Positions 1-5,039 of a stretch of DNA of 5,069 bases are shown piece by piece. A program made the translations under genes and the position numbers. The first letter of the stretch is position 1, and the number at the start of each line of letters is the position of its first letter. The stretch comes from Deltaproteobacteria bacterium (lineage in GTDB: Bacteria > Desulfobacterota > Desulfobacteria > Desulfobacterales > JAFDCJ01), in the NCBI GenBank assembly GCA_019310665.1, contig JAFDDW010000208.1, positions 1 through 5,069 on the forward strand. The letters are read 5' to 3'. Under the pieces are notes generated by a model. It ran no database searches, had not been told where the DNA came from, and saw only the letters and a list, made by a program, of their open reading frames with translations.

Positions 1-929
1 TTGCCTTGGGCCCTGATATCGATAAAAAAAATGGTCGTGTCGATGTCGTTGGCATGCTCCCGGGTGATCATGGCTTGCTTGGTGGCGGACATGCAGCAAA
101 CGGCGGAACAATACTCCTGACCGATATGGCTGTCCCGCGAACCGACACACTGAATCCAGGCAATGCGGCGGGGGGAAGTGCCGTCTGAAAGGCGTTGAAT
201 ATGGCCTTGAAATGGACCGGCCGCCGAAAGAATTCGTTCGTATTCCAGACTGGTGATCACATTGGGCCAGCGTCCGTAACCATATTCCCCTTTTATACGC
301 GCATCAAAAGGCTCAAATCCTCCGGCCAGAATCACGGCCCCTGTATCCAGCCTGACGATTTCATCTTTCTGATCAAAAGAGATGGCCTTATTTTTACAAA
401 CTTTTTCGCAAATGCGGCATTTTCCCTTTGTGAAATAGCGGCAGCTCTCTTTATCAATGGTATATACCAGGGGAACCGCCTGAGGATAGGGGATATAGAT
501 GGCCTTACGCTGGTTTAATTCTAAATTGAAGGGATCCAATACTTTGCTGGGGCACTTTTCAGCGCAAATGTTGCAGGCCACACACTTTTCCGGATCTACT
601 GCCCGCGCCTTCTTTTTAAGGGTCAATTGAAAGCAGCCCGGTTCCCCGTCTACACCGAGGACATCGGTATAAGCCAGAATCTCAATATTGGGATGGTTGG
701 CCAATTCCGCCAGCTTAGGACCAATCATACAGGAAGAGCAATCGTTGGTGGGAAAGGTCTTGTCGAGCTGGGCCATGACACCGCCCACATTCGGCCTTTC
801 TTCAACCAGATGCACCTTGAAGCCTGAATTGGCGATATCCAGGGCGGTTTGAATCCCTGCAATTCCGCTGCCGATAATGGCGACCGATCCGATTTTTTCT
901 AGATGTTGGTTTGGTTGGTCTTTGTCCAT
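1..929 (-). CDS. hdrA: Heterodisulfide reductase subunit A, FAD/iron-sulfur electron-bifurcating subunit (3' end cut by window edge)
   Basis: Only the first 309 residues are present; the frame is still open at base 1. HdrA is the flavoprotein that splits electron pairs between a low-potential acceptor (ferredoxin) and the HdrBC branch. Seen here: a Rossmann FAD motif GSGIAG at residues 20-25; the family signature GGVMAQLDKTFPTNDCSSC at 49-67 followed by M-I-G-P-K; a ferredoxin-type cluster motif C116-x2-C119-x2-C122-x3-C126-P; a second cysteine set C163-x7-C171-x2-C174-x3-C178; and the conserved IQCVGSRD block (C261) with YCSAVCC (C274, C278, C279). The ATG is joined to the hdrB stop as TGATG (1-base overlap), with no good Shine-Dalgarno, so coupled translation is likely. 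The protein starts directly at the Rossmann fold and lacks the N-terminal domain of about 140 residues found in methanogen HdrA. QmoA is a related alternative, but the TFPTNDCSSC signature favours HdrA. Confidence 0.95.
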   Translation of the reverse strand, partial: MDKDQPNQHLEKIGSVAIIGSGIAGIQTALDIANSGFKVHLVEERPNVGGVMAQLDKTFPTNDCSSCMIGPKLAELANHPNIEILAYTDVLGVDGEPGCFQLTLKKKARAVDPEKCVACNICAEKCPSKVLDPFNLELNQRKAIYIPYPQAVPLVYTIDKESCRYFTKGKCRICEKVCKNKAISFDQKDEIVRLDTGAVILAGGFEPFDARIKGEYGYGRWPNVITSLEYERILSAAGPFQGHIQRLSDGTSPRRIAWIQCVGSRDSHIGQEYCSAVCCMSATKQAMITREHANDIDTTIFFIDIRAQG

Positions 930-1792
930 CAGTTATTCAATAGGTCCAGTTCCTGCAAAAGGGAAAAAGGATCCGTTATATGACGGGACATCCAATCCTT
1001 CACCCCCTTGACATTACATGCCAGTCCGATCAGCTCGGTGAAATAATAAACCGGTAAAGAAAACCGTCTGCCCCAATCGGCCTCGATCTTTTGCTGGTAC
1101 ATATCAAGATTCGCCTGACACATCTGACAGGAAACCACAATGGCCTGAGCGCCGACCCGTTGGGCCATATCGTAGAGTTTGCCCACTAGTTGAGAGACGA
1201 TATCCAGGCGCGAAAGCACCTGGCTCGCTCCGCAACAGTCGGTTTTAAAAGGCCAGGGGATAGGCGTAGCGCCAAGATTTTCGACAATTCGATCCAAAGC
1301 CTGAGGGTCTTCAAAGTCTTTAGCTCCCGTAATTTCAGGCGGCCGACTGGCCATGCAGCCGTAATAACAGACGACTTTTAACCCAGCGAGTGGTTTTTTT
1401 ACCTGTTTTGCGGTTGCTGCCAGCATCTTTTCGGTGGCCATAAAATCAGCAAGGTCCCGGATTTGGGGCAAAGGCCCTTCCAATTTAATTCCGTATCGTT
1501 GCGGGTTGTCTCCCAGAAGTGTCTTCGCGGCCGTTTTTAATCGATTAAAACACATGGGGCAGGGAACGAGCATGTCCGCATGGGGCAATTTGGCAGCCAG
1601 ATTCAGGGTTCGTCCCGCCAGTTCAATACTGGCCCGGTGATCGATGCTGTGGGCTGCAGTTGCGCCGCAGCAATTCCAATCGGGAATTTCTGCCAGTTGA
1701 ATATCCAGGGAAGCACAGATTCCGAGTATCGACTCGGCATAATCCCTTGCCGTTCCCTGCAGCGAACAGCCCGGATAATAGGTTACTTGCAT
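929..1792 (-). CDS. hdrB: Heterodisulfide reductase subunit B, two CCG domains
   Basis: HdrB is the catalytic subunit that reduces a disulfide (CoM-S-S-CoB in methanogens; the natural substrate in bacteria is not settled) using two noncubane [4Fe-4S] clusters. Counting from the chosen start (287 residues), domain 1 has C9, C41-C42, C78-x2-C81 and domain 2 has C146, C186-C187, C222-x2-C225. Both cysteine sets are complete, so the site should be functional. I chose the ATG at 1792 because MQVTYYPGC matches the usual beginning of the family and a GGGAG ribosome site lies 10 bases upstream. A GTG at 1888 is open in the same frame, would add 32 residues that do not look like HdrB, and would overlap the hdrC stop by 4 bases (GTGA), but has no usable ribosome site. 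The gene lies between hdrC and hdrA and ends in a 1-base overlap with hdrA. Function is certain at family level; the start is about 75% sure. Confidence 0.95.
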   Translation of the reverse strand: MQVTYYPGCSLQGTARDYAESILGICASLDIQLAEIPDWNCCGATAAHSIDHRASIELAGRTLNLAAKLPHADMLVPCPMCFNRLKTAAKTLLGDNPQRYGIKLEGPLPQIRDLADFMATEKMLAATAKQVKKPLAGLKVVCYYGCMASRPPEITGAKDFEDPQALDRIVENLGATPIPWPFKTDCCGASQVLSRLDIVSQLVGKLYDMAQRVGAQAIVVSCQMCQANLDMYQQKIEADWGRRFSLPVYYFTELIGLACNVKGVKDWMSRHITDPFSLLQELDLLNN

Positions 1793-1802
1793 GGTGGGGG
1801 GG

Positions 1803-1807
1803 CTCCC
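1803..1807 (-). promoter_or_regulatory. Ribosome binding site deciding the hdrB start
   Basis: Read on the minus strand this is GGGAG, 10 bases before the ATG at 1792. The spacer is almost all C (a run of seven at 1796-1802). It supports the internal ATG over the upstream GTG at 1888. Confidence 0.55.
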
Positions 1808-1884
1808 ATTTGGTATATTTGTGTCATTTGCCTTTTTAGGAGTTAGAACGCGTTGTTTTTTATTCCTGCATTCCGGGTCCGGCG

Positions 1885-2460
1885 TCACCCTTGTTTTCGC
1901 CGGGTAAGTATTTTACGGACCTCTTTTTTTCCTTTGATTGATTGGGGCCGGAGAGGCAATCGTCCTTTGGAAAACATCTGACGGCCCAGTTTCAAATCAT
2001 AGCGCCATGTCCCGGAGTTCCACATTTCCAGAAGTTTTCCGCTTTTGAGCAAATAGGCCGGCAAAAGGGTTGTTTCGTAAACCCGTCCCCGTTTTTTAAT
2101 GTTGTTCAGGAATGTTTCATGCAGCGTTAAAATCTGCGGTTGGGGGGAAGGAACGCCCTCTTGAACAGCCATTTCCTTGAGACAGTCCATCAGCTCTGCA
2201 ATTTTGACATCATTCGGACAGCGCGTGGTACACGTCTCACAGGCCGCACAAACCCAAATCGTTCGACAACCCAATACCGTTTCCTGTTGCCCTAAAATTA
2301 CCAGGCGAATCACATCGTCCGGATAGAGATCCATGGCAAAGGTAACCGGGCAGCCGTTGGTGCATTTGCGGCATTGAAAACATGCTGCCGCTTGAAACGG
2401 CCCTTGAGCTTCGATCTGTTCTAAAAGGCGGTAATCTGGGTTTAAAATTTTTTGGGACAT
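1885..2460 (-). CDS. hdrC: Heterodisulfide reductase subunit C, 2x[4Fe-4S] electron carrier
   Basis: HdrC is the small iron-sulfur subunit that passes electrons from the HdrA flavin to the HdrB catalytic clusters. The 191-residue protein shows two complete cluster motifs: C27-x2-C30-x2-C33-x3-C37-P and C71-x2-C74-x2-C77-x3-C81-P, separated by a helical stretch, as in known HdrC. Length is normal for the soluble form, and no membrane segment is visible, which argues against the membrane HdrE/DsrM-linked types. The C-terminal 60 or so residues are basic and end in RKILTRRKQG. It is the first gene of the hdrCBA operon. The ATG at 2460 has only a distant ribosome site (AGAGGAAA about 13 bases upstream), suggesting modest initiation. 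GlpC/LutA-type proteins share the motif, but the hdrB and hdrA neighbours settle the identity. Confidence 0.94.
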   Translation of the reverse strand: MSQKILNPDYRLLEQIEAQGPFQAAACFQCRKCTNGCPVTFAMDLYPDDVIRLVILGQQETVLGCRTIWVCAACETCTTRCPNDVKIAELMDCLKEMAVQEGVPSPQPQILTLHETFLNNIKKRGRVYETTLLPAYLLKSGKLLEMWNSGTWRYDLKLGRQMFSKGRLPLRPQSIKGKKEVRKILTRRKQG

Positions 2461-2473
2461 GAAATTGGACTAA

Positions 2474-2481
2474 TTTCCTCT
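2474..2481 (-). promoter_or_regulatory. Weak ribosome binding site of hdrC
   Basis: AGAGGAAA on the minus strand, about 13 bases before the ATG at 2460. The spacing is longer than ideal; no closer purine-rich match is present. Confidence 0.4.
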
Positions 2482-2561
2482 ACGCTTGCCAAAATTTGCC
2501 TGGGTACCACTTTCAATGTCGGTAAGAGAGGCATTCATAACAGTTTTCGCGTATTGAGACT

Positions 2562-2590
2562 TTTAACATGGAAAAAGGCGATTCTGTCAA
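2562..2590 (-). promoter_or_regulatory. Candidate sigma-70-type promoter of hdrCBA
   Basis: On the minus strand there is a perfect -35 hexamer TTGACA (2585-2590), then 17 bases, then GTTAAA (2562-2567) as a poor -10. A shift of one base gives TTAAAA with an 18-base spacer. It would leave a leader of roughly 95 bases before hdrC. The -35 is strong but the -10 is weak, so the promoter may need an activator or may not be the real one. Confidence 0.4.
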
Positions 2591-2603
2591 GGAAAAACGT
2601 GCT

Positions 2604-2680
2604 GGTTGCGGGGTGCGGGGTGCGTGTTGCGGGGTGCGGGTTGCGGGTTGCGAGGTACGGGTTGCGGGTTGCGGGGTGCA
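2604..2680. repeat. Heptamer tandem array, 11 units of GG(G/T)TGCG
   Basis: Eleven contiguous 7-base units can be laid out without gaps. Four read GGTTGCG at 2639-2652 and 2660-2673, and one more at 2604-2610; GGGTGCG occurs at 2611-2624 and 2632-2638. Variants are TGTTGCG (2625), AGGTACG (2653) and GGGTGCA (2674). G-runs at 2659-2661, 2666-2668, 2673-2676 and 2681-2683 with 4-base loops meet the standard G-quadruplex pattern on the plus strand. The array ends 13 bases upstream of the candidate hdrC -35 box. Confidence 0.9.
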
Positions 2681-2720
2681 GGGTAACGTCAAAGTAAATT
2701 TTAAACCAGTGGCATCAGAA

Positions 2721-2742
2721 GGTTTTATAAGAAAATAAAACC
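2721..2742. repeat. Small AT-rich hairpin
   Basis: Perfect 8-base arms GGTTTTAT (2721-2728) and ATAAAACC (2735-2742) around a 6-base loop. It abuts the left end of the mosaic inverted-repeat element. No U-run follows on either strand, so it is not a normal terminator. Confidence 0.5.
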
Positions 2743-2769
2743 CCAAATCTCAAGCACCAAATTACAAAT

Positions 2770-2807
2770 GGTTCGACAAGCTCACCATCCTGAGCCAAGT
2801 CGAAGGG
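2770..2807. repeat. REP-like palindrome inserted in the left arm
   Basis: TTCGAC (2772-2777) pairs with GTCGAA (2799-2804), and inside it GCTCA (2780-2784) pairs with TGAGC (2791-2795), leaving a 6-base loop CCATCC. The stem is interrupted only by a small AA/CAA internal loop. This matches a widespread intergenic palindrome (GTTCGACAAGCTCA...) that I recall from many environmental genomes; its translation gives the frequent spurious peptide beginning MVRQAHHPE. Confidence 0.75.
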
Positions 2808-2932
2808 TAAATCTCAAATTTCAATATTCAATGACCAAAACATTCCCCACAGTTGTATCACATCGCTTCGCAAACCCAGGACTGCCGGTGATGATGCCAT
2901 TGGGCACAACTGTAGACGAATCATTTGTTTGG

Positions 2933-2947
2933 TCCGCCGCAGGCGGA
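2933..2947. repeat. GC palindrome TCCGCC-GCA-GGCGGA, copy 1
   Basis: Perfect 6-base arms around a 3-base loop, sitting in the right arm of the mosaic element between TTTGG and TTGGTC. A second copy with loop CCA lies at 5025-5039. Confidence 0.65.
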
Positions 2948-3069
2948 TTGGTCATTGGGATTTGTTTGAGATTTGGTTTTTGGTGCTTGGGATTTTCATG
3001 ATTTGCATTAAGTAGGTAATTTTCGTAACATCAGTCAATTACATGTTTAAATGACGGAGCCCTGATACG

Positions 3070-3097
3070 GGGTACTGGTTGCTGGTTTTTGGGTACT
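3070..3097. repeat. Degenerate heptamer array, 4 units of GG(G/T)T(A/G)CT
   Basis: Units GGGTACT (3070), GGTTGCT (3077), GGTTTTT (3084) and GGGTACT (3091) follow without gaps. The unit differs from GGTTGCG of the larger array mainly at the last base. Confidence 0.55.
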
Positions 3098-3151
3098 GAT
3101 GGCCGTGTGCAATTGACAAAATAGCTTTTGGTGAAGGGGCTCCATGTTTTC

Positions 3152-3186
3152 AATCCGCAATCCGAAATCTAAAATCCGCAATCGAA
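3152..3186. repeat. Heptamer array, 5 units of AATCCGC
   Basis: Units AATCCGC (3152), AATCCGA (3159), AATCTAA (3166), AATCCGC (3173) and AATCGAA (3180). The reverse complement of the unit, GCGGATT, differs by one transition from GCGGGTT, a rotation of the main array's unit. It starts only 9 bases beyond the carbamoyltransferase stop codon, so it lies in that gene's 3' untranslated region. Confidence 0.65.
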
Positions 3187-3195
3187 GGAGGCTTC

Positions 3196-4767
3196 TCAGC
3201 CGGTTTTATCAGTTTCAATTCCCTTGGGTGAAACTAAAACATCCAGTCCGGTTCTCTGCCAGGTAGCACGCGCCTGATCAACCGTGTCCACCAGTGGTTC
3301 CTGGCAGTTGAATGACGTGTTGAGCAGGACGTTGCAGCCGGTCCTGTCCTGCCAGGCGGTCAGCAATTTAACGATGAAGGGATCATCTCCCGGGCCGACG
3401 ATCTGAGGCCGGCTGGTTCCGTCGACATGGGTTACGGCCGGGATTTCTTCGGCATCGGTGGGGACAATGTAAGACATAAACTTGCTGGGTACTCCCCAGT
3501 CGCCCAGCACCATGGGGGCAAAGGGACGGTACCATTCGCGCTGTTTGACGTGGTCGTTGAGGCGCTCCTTGCCGTCGGCCAGTCGTGGATCCAAAAGGAT
3601 GCTGCGATGACCAAGCGCTCGCGGCCCGGATTCCGCGCGGCCATAGCACAACCCGACGCTGTTGCCCTGTTCGAGAAAATCAATAATTTCGGGAATAAAC
3701 TCCTCACTGATCTCACCGGCATCGGTTCCCAGATAGGGACTCAGAGCTGAAGGCTTGCAGGGGTGGCCCAGAACGTGATGCCAGACAAACAGGGCTGCCC
3801 CAAGACTCAGGCCGCCGTCATGGGGCTGGGCGGCTACCCAGGTGTCGTCGAAAAAACCGCTTTTGTGAATAGCCGTGTTGGCAATGCAGTTCATCGAACA
3901 GCCGCCGGTCATCACCAGATTTTTAGCCGGCTTCCAATTTATCATACGTTGCGCGGCTTCATGATAATAATCCGTGGTGGCCTTCTGCAGGGAGGTGCAG
4001 ACATCCTGGGCAAAAGTTTCTTCCGGTTTCAGGGACAGATCGTTCGGCCGGCCGAATTTGTGACTGGGAAAGGCGGCAAACGGATGGTACAGCATCAACT
4101 GTTTTATGGCCGCAACGATTTCATCCTGAGCGGTGCCGTAACTGGCCAGTCCCATCAGTTTGCCGGCGCCCTCCAGACGTTTCATACCGAAATTGTATTC
4201 ACCGATGGAGGCCCAGACCGATCCGATGTTAAGCTGCATTTTCTTGTATTCGTGGCCCCAGCCGTATTCGATTTCATGGATTTTGTTGCCGCTGCCGTAA
4301 GCCAGAGCACACATACGGTAATCGCCGCCGCCGTCGGCGGTTAATATTCCGGCTTCCTCAAACGGCGATGCAAACAGCGCACCGGCAACGTGTGCCAGAT
4401 GGTGGTCGACGGCATATCCGTCATACCAGCGGCCGAACAACCGAATTTGATGTTGACTGTAGCGTCCCTCGGGCGCACCTTTCCAGCCGTCCAGCATATA
4501 ATCGGGATATTTTAGATAGGTATCGCCCTGCAATTCCCACTGCCACCACTTTCCATCCAGCGTGGGTCTGACCCAGGGATTGATGACAATCATATCGATG
4601 GTTTCAGGCTCCCATCCATAGTCCACCAGGATGCCGTCAAGGTCCATCATGCCTTGATCGTGCTTGGTGCGCGTTAACCGTTCTTTTTCAAGCACGACCA
4701 CCGGCTGGCCATCCTCAAGCAGGGTGCAGCTGGCGTCATGCCCGTAATACACTGATAAAATCCGCAT
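3196..4767 (-). CDS. Carbamoyltransferase of the NodU/TobZ/CmcH family
   Basis: Enzymes of this family transfer a carbamoyl group from carbamoyl phosphate, through carbamoyl-adenylate, to a hydroxyl of a sugar or natural product. The 523-residue protein has the expected two parts. The Kae1-like ATPase-fold domain (about 1-330) shows GHDAS at 9-13, the metal site H122-x3-H126 (HHLAH), DGGGD at 145-149, TGGCSMN at 287-293 and QPHDGG at 314-319 (D317 as probable metal ligand). The YrdC-like C-terminal domain (about 365-515) shows GRAESGPRALGHRS at 376-389, KQREWYRPFAP at 408-418 and NTSFN at 483-487. No HypF zinc fingers or acylphosphatase domain is present. It is somewhat shorter than the usual 550-600 residues. 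The ATG has an ideal AGGAGG 4 bases upstream and its own strong promoter. It is followed by 735 non-coding bases, so it seems monocistronic. The acceptor (surface polysaccharide, glycolipid or secondary metabolite) is unknown. Confidence 0.93.
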   Translation of the reverse strand: MRILSVYYGHDASCTLLEDGQPVVVLEKERLTRTKHDQGMMDLDGILVDYGWEPETIDMIVINPWVRPTLDGKWWQWELQGDTYLKYPDYMLDGWKGAPEGRYSQHQIRLFGRWYDGYAVDHHLAHVAGALFASPFEEAGILTADGGGDYRMCALAYGSGNKIHEIEYGWGHEYKKMQLNIGSVWASIGEYNFGMKRLEGAGKLMGLASYGTAQDEIVAAIKQLMLYHPFAAFPSHKFGRPNDLSLKPEETFAQDVCTSLQKATTDYYHEAAQRMINWKPAKNLVMTGGCSMNCIANTAIHKSGFFDDTWVAAQPHDGGLSLGAALFVWHHVLGHPCKPSALSPYLGTDAGEISEEFIPEIIDFLEQGNSVGLCYGRAESGPRALGHRSILLDPRLADGKERLNDHVKQREWYRPFAPMVLGDWGVPSKFMSYIVPTDAEEIPAVTHVDGTSRPQIVGPGDDPFIVKLLTAWQDRTGCNVLLNTSFNCQEPLVDTVDQARATWQRTGLDVLVSPKGIETDKTG

Positions 4768-4771
4768 TCAT

Positions 4772-4777
4772 CCTCCT
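4772..4777 (-). promoter_or_regulatory. Strong ribosome binding site of the carbamoyltransferase gene
   Basis: Perfect AGGAGG on the minus strand, 4 bases before the ATG at 4767. It is immediately followed by an out-of-frame ATG (4769-4771), but only the 4767 start opens the family sequence. Confidence 0.8.
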
Positions 4778-4813
4778 GATCTGTCATCGATCCGGTAATA
4801 TTTCAAGTGCAGT

Positions 4814-4827
4814 TGATCGATTAATCA
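4814..4827. promoter_or_regulatory. Possible operator at the transcription start
   Basis: TGAT-N6-ATCA (4814-4827) with an embedded perfect palindrome GATTAATC (4819-4826) covers the predicted start site at about 4825. A repressor there could block transcription, but short AT palindromes arise by chance. Confidence 0.2.
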
Positions 4828-4831
4828 GCGC

Positions 4832-4860
4832 AATATAGGAGTTTGCCGTCGGCCTGTCAA
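4832..4860 (-). promoter_or_regulatory. Sigma-70-type promoter of the carbamoyltransferase gene
   Basis: On the minus strand: -35 TTGACA (4855-4860, perfect), exactly 17 bases, then -10 TATATT (4832-4837, five of six). Transcription would start near 4825 and give a leader of about 58 bases. This is the best promoter match in the window. Confidence 0.75.
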
Positions 4861-4962
4861 CCGGGCTTTGGAATGACGAATGAAGATTGACTAATTAGGC
4901 ATTTTGTCATTTTAGAATCTTAATTGGGATTTTTTTGCATTTTATGATCCAGAGATTTTATC

Positions 4963-5005
4963 ACGAAAACACGAAAATTTTCTTGGCTTTTTTTCGTGTT
5001 TTCGT
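4963..5005. repeat. Perfect 15-base inverted repeat
   Basis: ACGAAAACACGAAAA (4963-4977) and TTTTCGTGTTTTCGT (4991-5005) pair without mismatch around a 13-base T-rich loop. Each arm is itself built from the repeat ACGAAAAC/ACGAAAA. The stem is AT-rich and no U-run follows it, so a terminator role is doubtful; I read it as a dispersed intergenic repeat. Confidence 0.75.
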
Positions 5006-5024
5006 AATTGATCGTTCCTGGTTC

Positions 5025-5039
5025 TCCGCCCCAGGCGGA
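5025..5039. repeat. GC palindrome TCCGCC-CCA-GGCGGA, copy 2
   Basis: Same 6-base arms as the copy at 2933-2947, different 3-base loop. It lies 19 bases beyond the 15-base inverted repeat. Confidence 0.65.

Larger units (their letters stand above)
2741..2997. repeat. Mosaic imperfect inverted-repeat element (MITE-like, no transposase)
   Basis: The left arm (2741-2840) and the reverse complement of the right arm (2948-2997) share blocks in the same order: CAAGCACCAAA, AAATCTCAAA and CAATGACCAA. The left arm is interrupted by a REP-like hairpin (2770-2807) that the right arm lacks, while the right arm is bordered internally by a 15-base GC palindrome (2933-2947). The core between (about 2841-2932) is unlike the arms and carries 8-base inverted ends ACAGTTGT (2849-2856) and ACAACTGT (2906-2913). 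No protein is encoded. I infer a dispersed intergenic repeat family, since A-rich 'CAAGCACCAAAT' arms recur in environmental bacterial genomes as I recall them. Confidence 0.6.
2461..3195. other. Non-coding spacer between hdrC and the carbamoyltransferase gene, filled with repeats
   Basis: 735 bases without a believable gene. Open frames here translate simple repeats (for example V-A-G-C-G or Q-P-A-T-R-T units) or palindromes. From low to high coordinates it holds the hdrC leader and candidate promoter (2461-2590), a GG(G/T)TGCG heptamer array (2604-2680), a small AT hairpin (2721-2742), a mosaic inverted-repeat element (2741-2997), about 70 bases with nothing recognised (2998-3069), and two further heptamer arrays (3070-3097 and 3152-3186). 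No transcription terminator with a U-run was found after the carbamoyltransferase stop. Confidence 0.8.

Noticed and set aside
6..827. Plus-strand open frames of 60-107 codons
   Set aside because: They lie entirely opposite hdrA, whose minus-strand translation carries continuous family motifs; the plus-strand peptides show none.
1..929. QmoA rather than HdrA
   Set aside because: QmoA also starts at the Rossmann fold, but the TFPTNDCSSC signature, the two cysteine-rich clusters and the adjoining hdrB and hdrC fit HdrA better.
1190..2130. Plus-strand open frames across hdrB and hdrC
   Set aside because: Antisense shadows of hdrB and hdrC with no recognisable domain or ribosome site.
2513..2569. 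Short minus-strand leader peptide MLKVSIRENCYECLSYRH before hdrC
   Set aside because: Its ATG overlaps the predicted -10 region, it has no ribosome site, and the CxxC is not enough to support a regulatory leader.
2604..2680. CRISPR array
   Set aside because: Units are 7 bases and contiguous with no spacers, and no cas gene is present.
2452..2697. Plus-strand 81-codon frame
   Set aside because: Its C-terminal half is only a translation of the GG(G/T)TGCG heptamer array (repeating V-A-G-C-G-L-R) and it overlaps the hdrC start and leader.
2513..2746. Minus-strand 77-codon frame upstream of hdrC
   Set aside because: Its middle is the same heptamer array read on the other strand (Q-P-A-T-R-T units), and it spans the candidate promoter.
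2768..3001. Plus-strand 77-codon frame starting MVRQAHHPE
   Set aside because: It is a read-through of the REP-like hairpin and the inverted-repeat arms, a well-known type of false gene.
3190..3201. Terminator hairpin GGCT-TCTC-AGCC at the carbamoyltransferase stop
   Set aside because: The stem is four pairs, overlaps the stop codon and has no following U-run on the minus strand.
3383..4571. Other open frames overlapping the carbamoyltransferase gene on both strands
   Set aside because: Shadows of a gene with strong family motifs over its full length.
3196..4767. HypF or TsaD/Kae1 identity
   Set aside because: No acylphosphatase domain or zinc fingers for HypF, and the YrdC-like C-terminal motifs (SGPRALGHRS, NTSFN) are absent from TsaD; both point to the NodU/TobZ family.
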